64,000 bases of DNA from VXNE01 sp963668365 (GCA_963668365.1 OY764266.1:3906001-3970000); one strand, 5' to 3'; positions 51,471 through 61,538 are shown, counted from the first letter of the stretch. The notes: generated from the letters alone by a model not told the origin. Program-made: numbers and translations.

Positions 51471-52526
51471 CTAGCCTGCCCGCCTGATCAATACCCAACC
51501 CGCGACCCAGCAGACGGCGATCGACGCCAGCACCGCGAGCCACGGCGGAATATCGAATACCACGCTCGCCGGCGCAAGGAGATCCTGCAGGTACTTGAAC
51601 AGCAGCCCCGCCGCGACGCCCACCGAGAGGCGCGCTCCCATGCCGACTTCGCGCAAGGGTCCCACCACCAGGCCGACCGCCAGCAGCGCCAGGCCCAGGG
51701 TCGCCAGCGGCTGCAGCAGCTTGCCCCAGAAAGCGATCCGGTACGTGTCCGCGCTCAATCGCTCCCGGTCCATGCGCCGAATCTGCAACGCAAGGTCCGA
51801 GATGGAGAGCTTGCGCGGATCCACGAGCGCGCCCGCCGACAGCAGTCGCGGGTCGACATCGCTCTTCCACGGGCTTTCGTCCTCGGCGTCCACCGCGGTG
51901 CGATCCTCGCCGATGCGCGTCGAGCGCACGTTCACGAGACGCCAGAGCCCCGCTGCATCGTCGAATACGGCCGACTCCGCGCGGCTGGCGGCGCGCAGAT
52001 CCTTGCCTTGAAGGTCGAACTGATCCACGCCGATCAACTCCCCGTCCGCGCCAAGCGCATCGACGCGAGTATAAATGCTGCCCTGCCGGTGCCAGTAGCC
52101 TTCCAGCCGGATCGTCGCCGAGTCCTGCAGCGCACGTGTTCGCACCGCCTCGCCGGCGGCGTCAAGGCGCGGCGCCGCGTACTCTCCGACAGCCGCCGCC
52201 GCCAGGGACGCGCCCAGCACGGGGATGGCCAGCGCGAAGAAGATGCGCCACAACGACGTGCCCGCCGCGCGCAGGACCGTGATTTCGGAGTTCCCGGCCA
52301 GGGTGCCCAACCCGATCAGCGCGCCGAGAAAGATCACGTAGGGCGCAAGTTCGTAGATGCGCCGGGGCGAGGTGTAGAGCACGTAGCGCAGCGCCTCGCC
52401 CATGCCATATGCCTGCTGTTCCCGGCCGAGTTCCTCCACCATCGCGAACAGCGTGGTCAGGGCGTAGAAGCAAACGAGCATCACCAGCATGGCGGACAGG
52501 GCGGTCCGGCCGATATGGCGGTCCAT
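51471..52526 (-). CDS. lptG: LptG, LPS-export ABC transporter permease
   Basis: This 351-residue inner-membrane permease works with LptF and LptB2 to extract lipopolysaccharide. N-terminal helices (SAMLVMLVCFYALTTLFAMV; VIFLGALIGLGTLAGNSEIT), a periplasmic beta-jellyroll (residues about 130-260) and three C-terminal helices are present. FWGKLLQPLATLGLALLAVG is the typical LptG C-terminal start. The ATG at 52526 is 11 bp after the lptF stop. Confidence 0.93.
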   Translation of the reverse strand: MDRHIGRTALSAMLVMLVCFYALTTLFAMVEELGREQQAYGMGEALRYVLYTSPRRIYELAPYVIFLGALIGLGTLAGNSEITVLRAAGTSLWRIFFALAIPVLGASLAAAAVGEYAAPRLDAAGEAVRTRALQDSATIRLEGYWHRQGSIYTRVDALGADGELIGVDQFDLQGKDLRAASRAESAVFDDAAGLWRLVNVRSTRIGEDRTAVDAEDESPWKSDVDPRLLSAGALVDPRKLSISDLALQIRRMDRERLSADTYRIAFWGKLLQPLATLGLALLAVGLVVGPLREVGMGARLSVGVAAGLLFKYLQDLLAPASVVFDIPPWLAVLASIAVCWVAGWVLIRRAG

Positions 52527-52537
52527 GACGCCGAGGT

Positions 52538-53599
52538 TCACAGCGGCCGCGCGCTCCGGCGCAGGTAGTAGAGCGCGACCAGGACCATCGCACCGTGCGC
52601 GGGCCATACGCCCACCGCCGCGGGGAGCGACCCGTCCGATACCGCGCCACGCACGGCGGCGCAGGAGAGGAAGTAGGCGGCGAAGAGCACGGTGCCGGGG
52701 ACGATCCGCGCGAACCTTCCCGCGCGCTGCCGGACCCGCGCCAGGCCGAGCGCGGCGAACGCTCCCACCACCGCAAGCAGCGGCAAGCTCAGGCGCCATT
52801 GCAGTTCCGCCGCGTGCGCCGCGTTCCCCGGGTCCAGCCGCCCCGTGGACAACGCACCCGCCTTTGTCGACGACCCGTCCCCCGTACTGGGTTCGATGCG
52901 GCGGCCCAGGCGCTCGAACTCGACGATATCGAAGGCGGCATCGCCCGCAGTCCCTTCGTACCGCGCGCCCCGCTCGAGCAGGAGGAACCTGCTGCCCGTC
53001 TCGGCGTCCACGTACTGGCTGCCCGCTTCCGCCCAGGTGGTCGCGAAGTCCTGCCCGAGGCGATCGCTCATGAACACACCCAGCAGACGGCGCCCCTCGG
53101 TGTCGACATCCTCCGCGTAGGTCACCCGGCGCCCGCGATCGAAGCTGTGGAACACGCCGGGAGGAATGGAGGGCAGCAGCAGGGTCGAACGCTGCTCGGA
53201 GATGAGTTCCGCCGCCGCGCGCGTCGCTGCCGGCGTGACGACCAGGGCGAGGCCGGCGACGCCGGCCGCAACCGCCAGCACTCCCGCCGAAAGCCACCTC
53301 AAGATTCGCAGGGAACTGGCGCCGCCGCTCGTCAGGGCGGCGAATTCACCCTCGGCGTGCAGGCGTCCGCATGTGATCAACACCGCCAGTATCAAGGCGA
53401 ACGGCGCAGTGAGCTGGGCGAACTCCGGCAGTCGATAGCCGGCGAGCAGCCACAGCGCATCGGCCGAATAGCGTCCGAGCGCGGCGTCCTGCATGTATCC
53501 GATAAAGCGTCCGCCCAGCGCAATGACGAGCAACGCGAAGAACACCACCGCAAACACGGCGGCAAGTTCCCTGTTGACGTATCTGAACGCTACGACCAT
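52538..53599 (-). CDS. lptF: LptF, LPS-export ABC transporter permease
   Basis: This permease of 353 residues from the ATG at 53599 (an ATG ten codons upstream at 53629 is also possible) is the partner of LptG. Helix 1 (ELAAVFAVVFFALLVIALGG), the DAALGRYSADALW loop, RLHAEGEFAALTSGG, a periplasmic jellyroll and C-terminal helices (LSLPLLAVVGAFAALGLA) are recognisable. It is divergent from pepA, as in most gammaproteobacteria. Confidence 0.93.
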   Translation of the reverse strand: MVVAFRYVNRELAAVFAVVFFALLVIALGGRFIGYMQDAALGRYSADALWLLAGYRLPEFAQLTAPFALILAVLITCGRLHAEGEFAALTSGGASSLRILRWLSAGVLAVAAGVAGLALVVTPAATRAAAELISEQRSTLLLPSIPPGVFHSFDRGRRVTYAEDVDTEGRRLLGVFMSDRLGQDFATTWAEAGSQYVDAETGSRFLLLERGARYEGTAGDAAFDIVEFERLGRRIEPSTGDGSSTKAGALSTGRLDPGNAAHAAELQWRLSLPLLAVVGAFAALGLARVRQRAGRFARIVPGTVLFAAYFLSCAAVRGAVSDGSLPAAVGVWPAHGAMVLVALYYLRRSARPL

Positions 53600-53759
53600 G
53601 CCAATGGCCCGACCCGGCTCGCCGTCCATGGTACAACCGCCCCGGGCCGCTCACGCTCCCCGGAGACATTTGTTCCATGCAACACATGGGCTACACTGCC
53701 CTTCGGCCCCGGGGACGCTCGTCCCTTCGGCCGAAGAACCTCGATCCAAAGCGCGGATT

Positions 53760-55208
53760 ATGAAGTACACGACGCGAACCGGGAATCCGGCCAGTATCAG
53801 AACCGATTGCCTGGTGGTCACGCCGAAGCGTGCGCGGGAGGTCGCCAGGGCGCTCGGCGTGGAAGCCTTCGTCGACCACGCGCTGGCGCAAAAGCCGAGG
53901 GGCGTCGCCGTCATTCCGGTCCCGACCAGCATCAAGAACCTGATGGTGGTACACGGAAACGACGACGCGGAGATCGACGAACAGGACTTTCGCCGGCGCG
54001 TCGGCCCCGCCGCCCGGGCGCTCAAGAACCTCGCGGCGCACAATGCCGTATGGTGCCTGAACGAGATCGCCGTCGCCGGACACGACGACTACTGGAAGAC
54101 GCGCGTGGCCCTGGGCGCCCTCTCGGACGCCCTCTACTGGTACGACGAATTCCAGTCCAAGCCGGCGAAGACTCCGCGGGTCTCAAGAGTCGGCGTGCTC
54201 GCGGAGCCTGGCGCGCGCACCGGCACGGCGCTGGCGGTGAAACACGGCCAGGCGCTCGACGAGGGCATGGGCCTGGCGCGAGATCTCGCCAACACCCCGC
54301 CCAACGTGTGCAATCCAACCTACCTCGCCGACGCGGTCAGCCAACTCGCCGACGGGAATGCGGTCACCGTTGAGGTCCTGGAAGAGGAGCGTATCGAAGA
54401 ACTCGGCATGGGCGCCTTCATGTCGGTGACGCGAGGCAGCAGGACGCCGGGCAAGCTCGTCATCGCGCATTACCGCGGCGGAGCGCCGGAGGACGCGCCT
54501 GTCGCCCTGATCGGCAAGGGGGTCACCTTCGACACCGGCGGAATCAGCATCAAGCCGTCGGCGGCGATGGACGAGATGAAGTTCGACATGTGCGGCGCGG
54601 CGACGGTGACGGGCGCGACGGTCGCCGCGGTGGCGGCGGAGTTGCCGATCAACCTGGTGACGATTGTCGCCGCCGCCGAGAACATGCCGGGAGGCGAGGC
54701 GTCCCGACCGGGCGACATCGTCACCACGATGTCCGGACAGACCGTCGAGATCCTGAATACGGATGCCGAGGGCCGCCTGCTGCTGTGCGACGCTCTGACC
54801 TATGCCGAGCGTTTCCAGCCGAAGTCCGTGGTGGATGTCGCGACCCTGACCGGCGCGATGGTGGTCGCCCTCGGCAGCCACGCGAGCGGCCTGTTCTCGA
54901 ACGATGAAGGTTTAAGCGACGCCCTGGTGGCGGCGGGACGGGCGAGCGGCGACCGCGCCTGGCCGATGCCGGTCTGGCGCGAGTACCAGAGACAGCTCAA
55001 GAGCAACTTCGCGGACATGGCGAACGTGGGCAATCGGGCGGCCGGCGCCATTACGGCGGCATGTTTCCTTTCCCGCTTCGCCGGCAAGTTCAAGTGGGCG
55101 CACCTCGACGTCGCCGGCACCGCCTGGCGCAGCGGCGGGGCGAAGGGCGCCACCGCGCGGCCGACGCCGCTGTTGTTCCAGTATCTCCTGGACCAAGCAT
55201 CGGCGTGA
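53760..55208 (+). CDS. pepA: Leucyl aminopeptidase (PepA, M17)
   Basis: This cytoplasmic two-zinc aminopeptidase has 482 residues from the ATG at 53760; upstream open frame is a shadow of lptF. The C-terminal catalytic domain has the metal/active-site blocks GKGVTFDTGG, MDEMKFDMCGAA and the M17 signature NTDAEGRLLL. The N-terminal part (residues 1-165) is divergent from Escherichia PepA. The stop overlaps the holC GTG start. Confidence 0.94.
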   Translation: MKYTTRTGNPASIRTDCLVVTPKRAREVARALGVEAFVDHALAQKPRGVAVIPVPTSIKNLMVVHGNDDAEIDEQDFRRRVGPAARALKNLAAHNAVWCLNEIAVAGHDDYWKTRVALGALSDALYWYDEFQSKPAKTPRVSRVGVLAEPGARTGTALAVKHGQALDEGMGLARDLANTPPNVCNPTYLADAVSQLADGNAVTVEVLEEERIEELGMGAFMSVTRGSRTPGKLVIAHYRGGAPEDAPVALIGKGVTFDTGGISIKPSAAMDEMKFDMCGAATVTGATVAAVAAELPINLVTIVAAAENMPGGEASRPGDIVTTMSGQTVEILNTDAEGRLLLCDALTYAERFQPKSVVDVATLTGAMVVALGSHASGLFSNDEGLSDALVAAGRASGDRAWPMPVWREYQRQLKSNFADMANVGNRAAGAITAACFLSRFAGKFKWAHLDVAGTAWRSGGAKGATARPTPLLFQYLLDQASA

Positions 55209-55636
55209 CCCGCATCGATTTCTACATCCTGCCCGACGTAGACGTCGACGCGAAGTTTCGCTTCGCCTGCCGTCTGGCGCACCGGGCGATCGCCGACGGG
55301 GGTCGGGCGCACGTGCGAACCGCATCGACCGAGGCGACCGCCGTCCTCGACGCCTTGATGTGGAGCTACCCCGAAGGCCGTTTCCTGCCGCATGCCGCGA
55401 CCGATGAAGACGACGCCCTCGTGCGCATTGGTCACGACGAACCGCCGCCGGGTCCGGATGAACTGCTCATCAACCTGGGCAACGACATTCCGGCGTTCTT
55501 TGACCGGTTCGAGCGCGTGTGCGAGGTGGTGCCGGCACCGGAGATGCACGCCGGTCGGGCACGCTACAGCCAGTATCGCCAGCGCGGCTATCCGTTGCAC
55601 CACCACGAACTGGACGACTGGGAAGCGGCGCGTTGA
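55205..55636 (+). CDS. holC: DNA polymerase III chi subunit
   Basis: HolC (143 residues) links the clamp loader to single-strand-binding protein. Family features are the N-terminal TRIDFYILP, ACRLAHRAIADGGRAHV, ALMWSYPEGRFLPH, LLINLGNDIPAFFDRFERV and the ending RYSQYRQRGYPLHHHEL. The GTG start overlaps the pepA stop (GTGA) and its stop overlaps the valS start, giving the standard pepA-holC-valS order. Confidence 0.93.
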   Translation: MTRIDFYILPDVDVDAKFRFACRLAHRAIADGGRAHVRTASTEATAVLDALMWSYPEGRFLPHAATDEDDALVRIGHDEPPPGPDELLINLGNDIPAFFDRFERVCEVVPAPEMHAGRARYSQYRQRGYPLHHHELDDWEAAR

Positions 55637-58419
55637 AGGGCACTTTCGAACCTTCGTCGCTGGAACGCCCGCTGTACGACGAATGGGAGTCCAGCGGATA
55701 CTTCGCCCCGGCGGGCAACGGGCGCCCCTTCTGCATCGCCATTCCGCCGCCGAACATCACCGGCCGCCTCCACCTGGGACACGCCTTCCAGCACACCCTC
55801 ATGGACGCGCTGACTCGATACCAGCGCATGAAGGGCCGCCAGGCGCTATGGCAGATGGGGACCGACCACGCCAGCATCGCCACCCAGATGATCGTCGAGC
55901 GCCAGCTCGAAGCCCAAGGGTCAACCCGCGACGCCATCGGACGCGAAGAGTTCGTCAAGCGCGTCTGGGACTGGCGCGATCAATCCGGGGGAGAGATTTC
56001 GCAGCAGCTCCGGCGAATGGGCTCGTCGCTCGACTGGTCGCGCGAACGCTTCACCATGGACGAGGGTTTCAGCACCGCCGTGAACGAAGTATTCGTGCGG
56101 CTGTACGAAGACGGACTGATCTACCGGAAGAAGCGCCTGGTGAACTGGGACCCGGTCCTCAAGACGGCGGTATCCGACCTGGAAGTCGAAAACGTGGCCG
56201 AAAGCGGCCACCTCTGGCACATCCGCTATCCGTTGCTGGGCGGGCGGCGCACGTCCGATGGCGCGGACCACGTCGTGGTCGCGACGACGCGGCCGGAAAC
56301 GATGCTCGGCGACACCGGGCTCGCCGTGCACCCGGACGACCCGCGCTACCGCGACCTGATCGGCGCCCGCGCACGGCTGCCCCTTGTTGGACGCGAAATC
56401 CCCATCGTCGGCGACCGCCACGTGGACCCCGAGTTCGGCACCGGCTGCGTCAAGGTCACCCCGGGACACGATTTCAACGACTACGCCGTCGGCGAGCGCC
56501 ACGATCTGGACTGCATCAACATTCTCAACGATGACGCGAGCATCAACGACAACGCGCCCGAAGCGTATCGCGGCATGGACCGCATGCGGGCGCGGGAGAC
56601 CGTCGTGGCCGATCTCGCCGACCTCGACCTGCTCGCATCGGTCGAAGCGCACGAACTGACCGTGCCGCGCGGCGACCGCTCCGGCGCCGTCCTGGAGCCG
56701 TGGCTGACGGACCAGTGGTGGGTGGAGGTCAAGCCGTTGGCCGAACCCGCCATCGAGGCGGTCCGGGACGGCCGCATCCGGTTCGTGCCGAGACAGTTCG
56801 AGAACATGTACTTCGCCTGGATGCGCGAGGTGCAGGACTGGTGCATCAGCCGGCAGCTCTGGTGGGGACATCGCGTCCCGGCGTGGTACGACGACCGCGG
56901 CAACGTGTACGTGGGCCGCGACGAAGAGGAGGTGCGCAAGAACGGCGGCGTCCCCGACGGCACCGCGCTTACTCGGGATGCCGACGTGCTCGACACATGG
57001 TTCAGCTCGGCGCTCTGGACGTTCGCCACACTGGGCTGGCCGGAGCGAACGCCCGAACTCGAGCGCTTCCATCCCACCGATGTCCTGGTCACGGGACACG
57101 ACATCATTTTCTTCTGGGTCGCCCGGATGATCATGATGACGCTGCGCTTTACCGGCGAAGTGCCCTTCAGGACGGTCTACACCCACGGGCTGGTGCGCGA
57201 CGCGCACGGCGCCAAGATGTCGAAGACCAAGGGCAACGTCCTCGATCCCCTCGACATCGTCGACGGCATCTCGCTCGAGGACCTGGTGACGAAACGCACC
57301 GCCGACCTGACCCAGCCGCAGATGGCCACCGCCATAGAAAAGGCCACCCGGGGGGACTATCCAGAGGGCATACGCGCCTACGGCACCGACGCGCTGCGGT
57401 TCACCTACTGCGCCCTCGCCTCGCCGACGGGACGCGACGTCAATCTCGACCTGGGCCGGATCGACGGCTACCGGAACTTCTGCAACAAGCTGTGGAACGC
57501 CGCCAAGTTCGTCCTCATGCACGCGGAGGACGCCGATCCCGAAGCGCCCGCGCCGCTCGGTCCGGCCGACCGCTGGATTCGTGTGCGCGCCCGGCGGCTG
57601 ATCGGAGATGTCGAACGCGCGATCAGCGACTACCGCTTCGATCTGTATGCGAACGCGGTGCACGAATTCGCCTGGCACGAGTACTGTGACTGGTACCTGG
57701 AGTTCACCAAGCCGGTGCTGTGGCGGGCCGAAGAGGATCCCGCCGCCGCCCGCGCCGCTCGACGGACCTTGCTCGAAACCCTCGACGTGCTGCTGCGCGT
57801 GGCGCATCCGATCACTCCCTACATTACCGAAACCCTCTGGCGCGAGGCGCGAGGCGCATCGGGACGTCCCGGCGAGACGATCATGCTGGAACCGTTTCCC
57901 GAGGCGGACGACATCCCCGACGACGCTGAAGCTGAAGCCGCGGTGGAGTGGCTGAAAGCCGTGGTCGTCGGCATACGCAACATCCGGGGCGAGATGGGCA
58001 TCGCGTCCGGCGTTGGCGTCCCCCTCCTGCTTCAGGCCGGGGACGCGACCGACCGCGAGCGGCTGCGCGCAACGGAGACCCTATTGCGGCGGATGGCCGG
58101 CGTGGAGACGGTCGCATGGCTGGCCGCCGACGCCGAAGCGCCGCCCTCTGCGGTGCAGCTTGTCGGCGAATTGAAGATCCTCGTGCCGCTCGAGGGACTG
58201 ATCGACATCGACCGGGAGTGCGAGCGCCTGCAGAAGTCGATCTCGCGTTTCGAGAGCGACCTCGGCCGCTCCGAGCAGAAGCTCGGCAACGAGAACTTCG
58301 TCGCCAAGGCGCCGGCGGCCGTGGTGGACAAGGAGCGCGACAAGGCGAAAGACCTCGCGGCAAAGCTCGAGACCATGCGGGAGCAACTGTCCCGGCTGGC
58401 CGGAACAGATACGCCTTGA
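55633..58419 (+). CDS. valS: Valyl-tRNA synthetase
   Basis: This is a class Ia synthetase of 928 residues that charges tRNA-Val. The start is a TTG overlapping the holC stop and gives the conserved N-terminus (KGTFEPSSLERPLYDEWE). The HIGH motif is PPPNITGRLHLGHAF and KMSKS appears as GAKMSKTKGN. The editing domain (VVATTRPETMLGDTGLAV), the anticodon-binding region and the C-terminal coiled coil (ECERLQKSISRFESDLGRSE) are complete. Confidence 0.95.
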   Translation: MKGTFEPSSLERPLYDEWESSGYFAPAGNGRPFCIAIPPPNITGRLHLGHAFQHTLMDALTRYQRMKGRQALWQMGTDHASIATQMIVERQLEAQGSTRDAIGREEFVKRVWDWRDQSGGEISQQLRRMGSSLDWSRERFTMDEGFSTAVNEVFVRLYEDGLIYRKKRLVNWDPVLKTAVSDLEVENVAESGHLWHIRYPLLGGRRTSDGADHVVVATTRPETMLGDTGLAVHPDDPRYRDLIGARARLPLVGREIPIVGDRHVDPEFGTGCVKVTPGHDFNDYAVGERHDLDCINILNDDASINDNAPEAYRGMDRMRARETVVADLADLDLLASVEAHELTVPRGDRSGAVLEPWLTDQWWVEVKPLAEPAIEAVRDGRIRFVPRQFENMYFAWMREVQDWCISRQLWWGHRVPAWYDDRGNVYVGRDEEEVRKNGGVPDGTALTRDADVLDTWFSSALWTFATLGWPERTPELERFHPTDVLVTGHDIIFFWVARMIMMTLRFTGEVPFRTVYTHGLVRDAHGAKMSKTKGNVLDPLDIVDGISLEDLVTKRTADLTQPQMATAIEKATRGDYPEGIRAYGTDALRFTYCALASPTGRDVNLDLGRIDGYRNFCNKLWNAAKFVLMHAEDADPEAPAPLGPADRWIRVRARRLIGDVERAISDYRFDLYANAVHEFAWHEYCDWYLEFTKPVLWRAEEDPAAARAARRTLLETLDVLLRVAHPITPYITETLWREARGASGRPGETIMLEPFPEADDIPDDAEAEAAVEWLKAVVVGIRNIRGEMGIASGVGVPLLLQAGDATDRERLRATETLLRRMAGVETVAWLAADAEAPPSAVQLVGELKILVPLEGLIDIDRECERLQKSISRFESDLGRSEQKLGNENFVAKAPAAVVDKERDKAKDLAAKLETMREQLSRLAGTDTP

Positions 58420-58433
58420 CGATTACAAAAACC

Positions 58434-59078
58434 ATGGACAGGCGATACTGGGAAAAGGAGTTGCTCGCAGCGGAAAAGGTCGCCGGACTCGGGCTCGGGT
58501 ACAAACTCCTGTACTGTCCATGGAGGACGCTCGATCATCATAAGATGGTGTTTCTGTCACTGAATCCCGGGGCGGCGACGCCTTGCGGAGCCGACCCGCG
58601 CGAAAGAACCGTCTCGGACGAGCGCGGAAACTCGTACGAAGTGGAAGAATTGACAACAAGGTCTCGTATCTCCAATCAGTTCTTATGCATGTGCGAGTTT
58701 CTGAACGTTGCTCCCGCAGAGGTTCTGACCGGAGTTGCAGCACCCTTCCGAAGTAGAAGCTGGGATAGGCTTTCACAGGAACAAAAGAAGATCTCGTTGG
58801 GTCTGGGTAGGCGCTTTTGGACAAAAGTGCTATCGAGCGCCCTTGGAGAACCAATCGTCGTCTGTTCCAACGAAGCCACGAAGTTAGTCGTATCGATCAT
58901 CGGCGCGGAACTCGAGTGCAGCCTGAAATCGGGTTGGGGAAACGTCCGAATACGGCGGTATCGCACACGTGAGGGCCGTTACGTCGTGCAGCTACCCCAC
59001 CTATCTCGGTTTGGACTCTTCGGGCGCGCGACATCGATGCCCCATCTCGGCAAAGCACTCAAGCACATCCGAACCTGA
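58434..59078 (+). CDS. Uracil-DNA-glycosylase-superfamily-like protein, probably acquired
   Basis: This is a 214-residue product. An LYCPWRTLD start, VFLSLNPGAATP, NQFLCMCEFLNVAPAEVLTG, PFRSRSWDRLS and the later VVCSNEATKLVVSIIG resemble the fold pattern of uracil-DNA-glycosylase-like proteins of unknown activity. I place it there tentatively. A counted line (58861-58920) has 53% G+C, clearly below valS, so horizontal acquisition is likely. It follows valS by 14 bp on the same strand and could be read through from it. Confidence 0.65.
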   Translation: MDRRYWEKELLAAEKVAGLGLGYKLLYCPWRTLDHHKMVFLSLNPGAATPCGADPRERTVSDERGNSYEVEELTTRSRISNQFLCMCEFLNVAPAEVLTGVAAPFRSRSWDRLSQEQKKISLGLGRRFWTKVLSSALGEPIVVCSNEATKLVVSIIGAELECSLKSGWGNVRIRRYRTREGRYVVQLPHLSRFGLFGRATSMPHLGKALKHIRT

Positions 59079-59162
59079 CAACCCGAAGTGTCTGTAATCG
59101 CGTTGGCAGTTCGCCGCCTGGGGCAGTGCGTGTCACCGAACATCCGGGATATGAGGTCTAGC

Positions 59163-60137
59163 CTAGGGAATCTCCAGCACGACCTTGCCGAAGGTGGCGT
59201 TGCCCGCGATCAACCTGTGCGCCTCTTCCGCCTGGTCCATGGGCAGTACCGTGTCGATGACGGGCCGGATCGCGCCCGCTTCGATCCCGGGCCAGACCCG
59301 CTCCTTCAACGCGTCCATGACGAGGGCCTTCTGCGCGATGGTCCGGGAGCGCAACGTCGAGCCGACCACCCGCAGGCGCTTGACCATCACCGCTCCCAGC
59401 GGCAACTCGGCGCGGGCGCCGCCCATCAGTCCGATGATGACCAGGCGACCCTCGATTTTCAGGCACCGGAGGTTTTCCGAAAGGTAGGCGCCACCCACCG
59501 GATCGAGGATGACATCGACGCCCTCGCCCCGCGTCCACTCGCGCACCCTGTCGCGGAAGGGCTCCGCGTGCCGGTCGCAGCCGGCCGCCGCCCCGAGTTC
59601 GATGCAGCGCTTGACCTTCGAAGTCGATCCCGCCGTCACGTAGCACGGGTTGCCGAACTCCCGGCATAGCTGTATCGCCGCGGTACCCACGCCGCTGCCG
59701 CCGGCATGCAGCAGCACCGTCTGGGCGAACCGGAGTCCGGCTTCCATGTAGAGATTGAGATACGCCGTCGCGAACACCTCCGGCAGGGACGCCGCCTCGG
59801 CGAAGGACAGGCCCCGCGGCACTTTCAGGACCTGGCCCGCCGGGACCACGACGGTTTCGGCATACCCCCCGCCGGCAAGCAGGGCGCACACGCTGTCGCC
59901 CACATCGACGCGCGCAACGCCGTCTCCCACCGCTTCGACGACGCCGGCGCACTCGAGGCCGAGAATGTCGCTCGCGCCCGGCGGGGGCGGATAGTTGCCT
60001 TCCCGCTGGACAAGGTCGGCGCGATTGACGGCGCTGGCGCGATTGGCGATCCGAACGTGCCCGGGACCCGGCTCGCCGAACGGCTCACCGACGTCCGTCC
60101 AGCAAAGCCGTTCGCCAACGACCTGAATGGCTTTCAC
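59163..60137 (-). CDS. NAD(P)H:quinone oxidoreductase, zinc-less MDR (PIG3-like)
   Basis: This 324-residue medium-chain dehydrogenase/reductase lacks the structural zinc cysteines. The N-terminal GroES-like domain (NRADLVQREGNYPPPPGASD, LGLECAGVVEAVG) precedes the NADPH-binding Rossmann motif (HAGGSGVGTAAIQL). The pattern matches the TP53I3/QorA quinone oxidoreductase subfamily. The start overlaps the hisF stop by 4 bp, placing it last in a hisH-hisF-oxidoreductase operon. Confidence 0.9.
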   Translation of the reverse strand: MKAIQVVGERLCWTDVGEPFGEPGPGHVRIANRASAVNRADLVQREGNYPPPPGASDILGLECAGVVEAVGDGVARVDVGDSVCALLAGGGYAETVVVPAGQVLKVPRGLSFAEAASLPEVFATAYLNLYMEAGLRFAQTVLLHAGGSGVGTAAIQLCREFGNPCYVTAGSTSKVKRCIELGAAAGCDRHAEPFRDRVREWTRGEGVDVILDPVGGAYLSENLRCLKIEGRLVIIGLMGGARAELPLGAVMVKRLRVVGSTLRSRTIAQKALVMDALKERVWPGIEAGAIRPVIDTVLPMDQAEEAHRLIAGNATFGKVVLEIP

Positions 60138-60913
60138 CAGGACATCCGCATCTTCACGCCGCGCGCGTCGAGGTGTCGCTTCAGTCCGCTGACGGTGTAG
60201 TCGCCGTAGTGAACCATCGACGCCACCAGCGCGGCATCGGCCTTGCCCTCGGTCAGCACGTCGTAGAGGTGGTCGGGGACCCCGGCGCCGCCGGAAGCGA
60301 TGACGGGAATGCGCACAGCCTCGCTGATCGCCCGCGTCAGGTGCAGTTCATAGCCGTCGCGGGTGCCGTCCGCGTCGATGGAATTGACCACCAGTTCGCC
60401 GGCGCCCAGGCGTTCGCCTTCGCGCGTCCAGGCGAGCGCGTCGACCCCCGTGGGCGAGCGGCCCCCGCGCACGACGATCTCGTAGCCGGAAGGAAAGTCC
60501 GGCGACACGCCGACCTTGCGAATATCCATGGAAAGCACGATGTTCTGGCTGCCGATCGCCTCGGCGCATTCGGCGATGAGAGCCGGCCGCTCGACCGCCG
60601 CGGTATTGACGTTGATCTTCTCCGCTCCCGCCAGGCGCAGGTCCGTCGCGTCCGCCACCGAGCGGACGCCGCCGCCGACGGAAAGCGGGATGAATACCTG
60701 TTCGGCCACCGCCTCGACGACGTCGAGAATGATGCGGCGCTTCTCGCTCGAGGCGGTGATGTCGTAGAAGACGAGTTCGTCGAGGCCGTCGCGGTAGTAC
60801 TCGCGCGCCTTGGCGACGGGGTCGCCGATATCTTTCGTGTCCACGAAACGCACGCTCTTCGCGAGGTTGCCGTCGCGGACATCGAGACAGGCGATCAGGC
60901 GCTTGCTAAGCAT
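60134..60913 (-). CDS. hisF: Imidazole glycerol phosphate synthase cyclase subunit
   Basis: This 259-residue TIM barrel forms ImGP and AICAR in histidine synthesis. The two catalytic aspartates are visible at Asp11 (LIACLDVRDG) and about Asp137 (VNSIDADGTRDGYEL). GGGVRSVAD and ASGGAGVPDHLYDVLTEGKA are phosphate-binding loops. It overlaps hisH by 8 bp and works with it as a glutaminase-cyclase complex. Confidence 0.96.
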   Translation of the reverse strand: MLSKRLIACLDVRDGNLAKSVRFVDTKDIGDPVAKAREYYRDGLDELVFYDITASSEKRRIILDVVEAVAEQVFIPLSVGGGVRSVADATDLRLAGAEKINVNTAAVERPALIAECAEAIGSQNIVLSMDIRKVGVSPDFPSGYEIVVRGGRSPTGVDALAWTREGERLGAGELVVNSIDADGTRDGYELHLTRAISEAVRIPVIASGGAGVPDHLYDVLTEGKADAALVASMVHYGDYTVSGLKRHLDARGVKMRMSW

Positions 60914-61538
60914 CGTTGCCGTCCCAGAGCACGAAGTTCTCGATCAGGCGCAAGCCGACGCGGCCGCTTTTCTCGGGATGGAACTGCGTCGCGAAGTAGT
61001 TGCCGACGCCCAGCGCGCAGCAAAATTGCCCTTCGTAGTCCGCAACCGCGCGCACCGCGCCCTCGTCCGACGGCACCGGGTAGTAGGCATGCACGAAGTA
61101 GAACTCGTCACCCGGCTCGACATGCGCGAGGAGGGGATGCGCGCGCACGATACGCACCGCGTTCCAGCCCATGTGGGGCACCTTCAATGCCGGGTCGGCA
61201 AGCGCGAAACGCCGCACGTCGCCGGCAATCAGGCCCAGGGTCTGCTGGTCGTTCTCCTCGGAGCGATCAAGGGAAATCTGCAGTCCCAGGCATATGCCGA
61301 GCACCGGCGTGCCGTCGCGCATGACATCGAGAAGCGCGCGATCGAGGCCCCGCGCCCGCAAGCTCCGCATGGCGCTGCCGGCGGCGCCCACTCCCGGGAA
61401 AATCACGCGGTCCGCCCGCCGCACACTCGCCGGGTCGCTCGTGATATCGGCGGCAGTTCCCACTTCCGCGCATGCCCGCTGCACGCTGCGCAGGTTGCCG
61501 GCGTCGTAGTCGACAATTACCGTTCTAGCACTAGTCAT
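60906..61538 (-). CDS. hisH: Imidazole glycerol phosphate synthase glutaminase subunit
   Basis: This is a class I glutamine amidotransferase of 210 residues. The nucleophile Cys is in LGICLGLQ and the His/Glu pair in TQFHPEKSG; FPGVGAAGSAM and HMGWNAV are family marks. The start ATG at 61538 is chosen; the open frame upstream has no support. It is divergent from hemH. Other his genes are not in the window. Confidence 0.95.
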   Translation of the reverse strand: MTSARTVIVDYDAGNLRSVQRACAEVGTAADITSDPASVRRADRVIFPGVGAAGSAMRSLRARGLDRALLDVMRDGTPVLGICLGLQISLDRSEENDQQTLGLIAGDVRRFALADPALKVPHMGWNAVRIVRAHPLLAHVEPGDEFYFVHAYYPVPSDEGAVRAVADYEGQFCCALGVGNYFATQFHPEKSGRVGLRLIENFVLWDGNDA

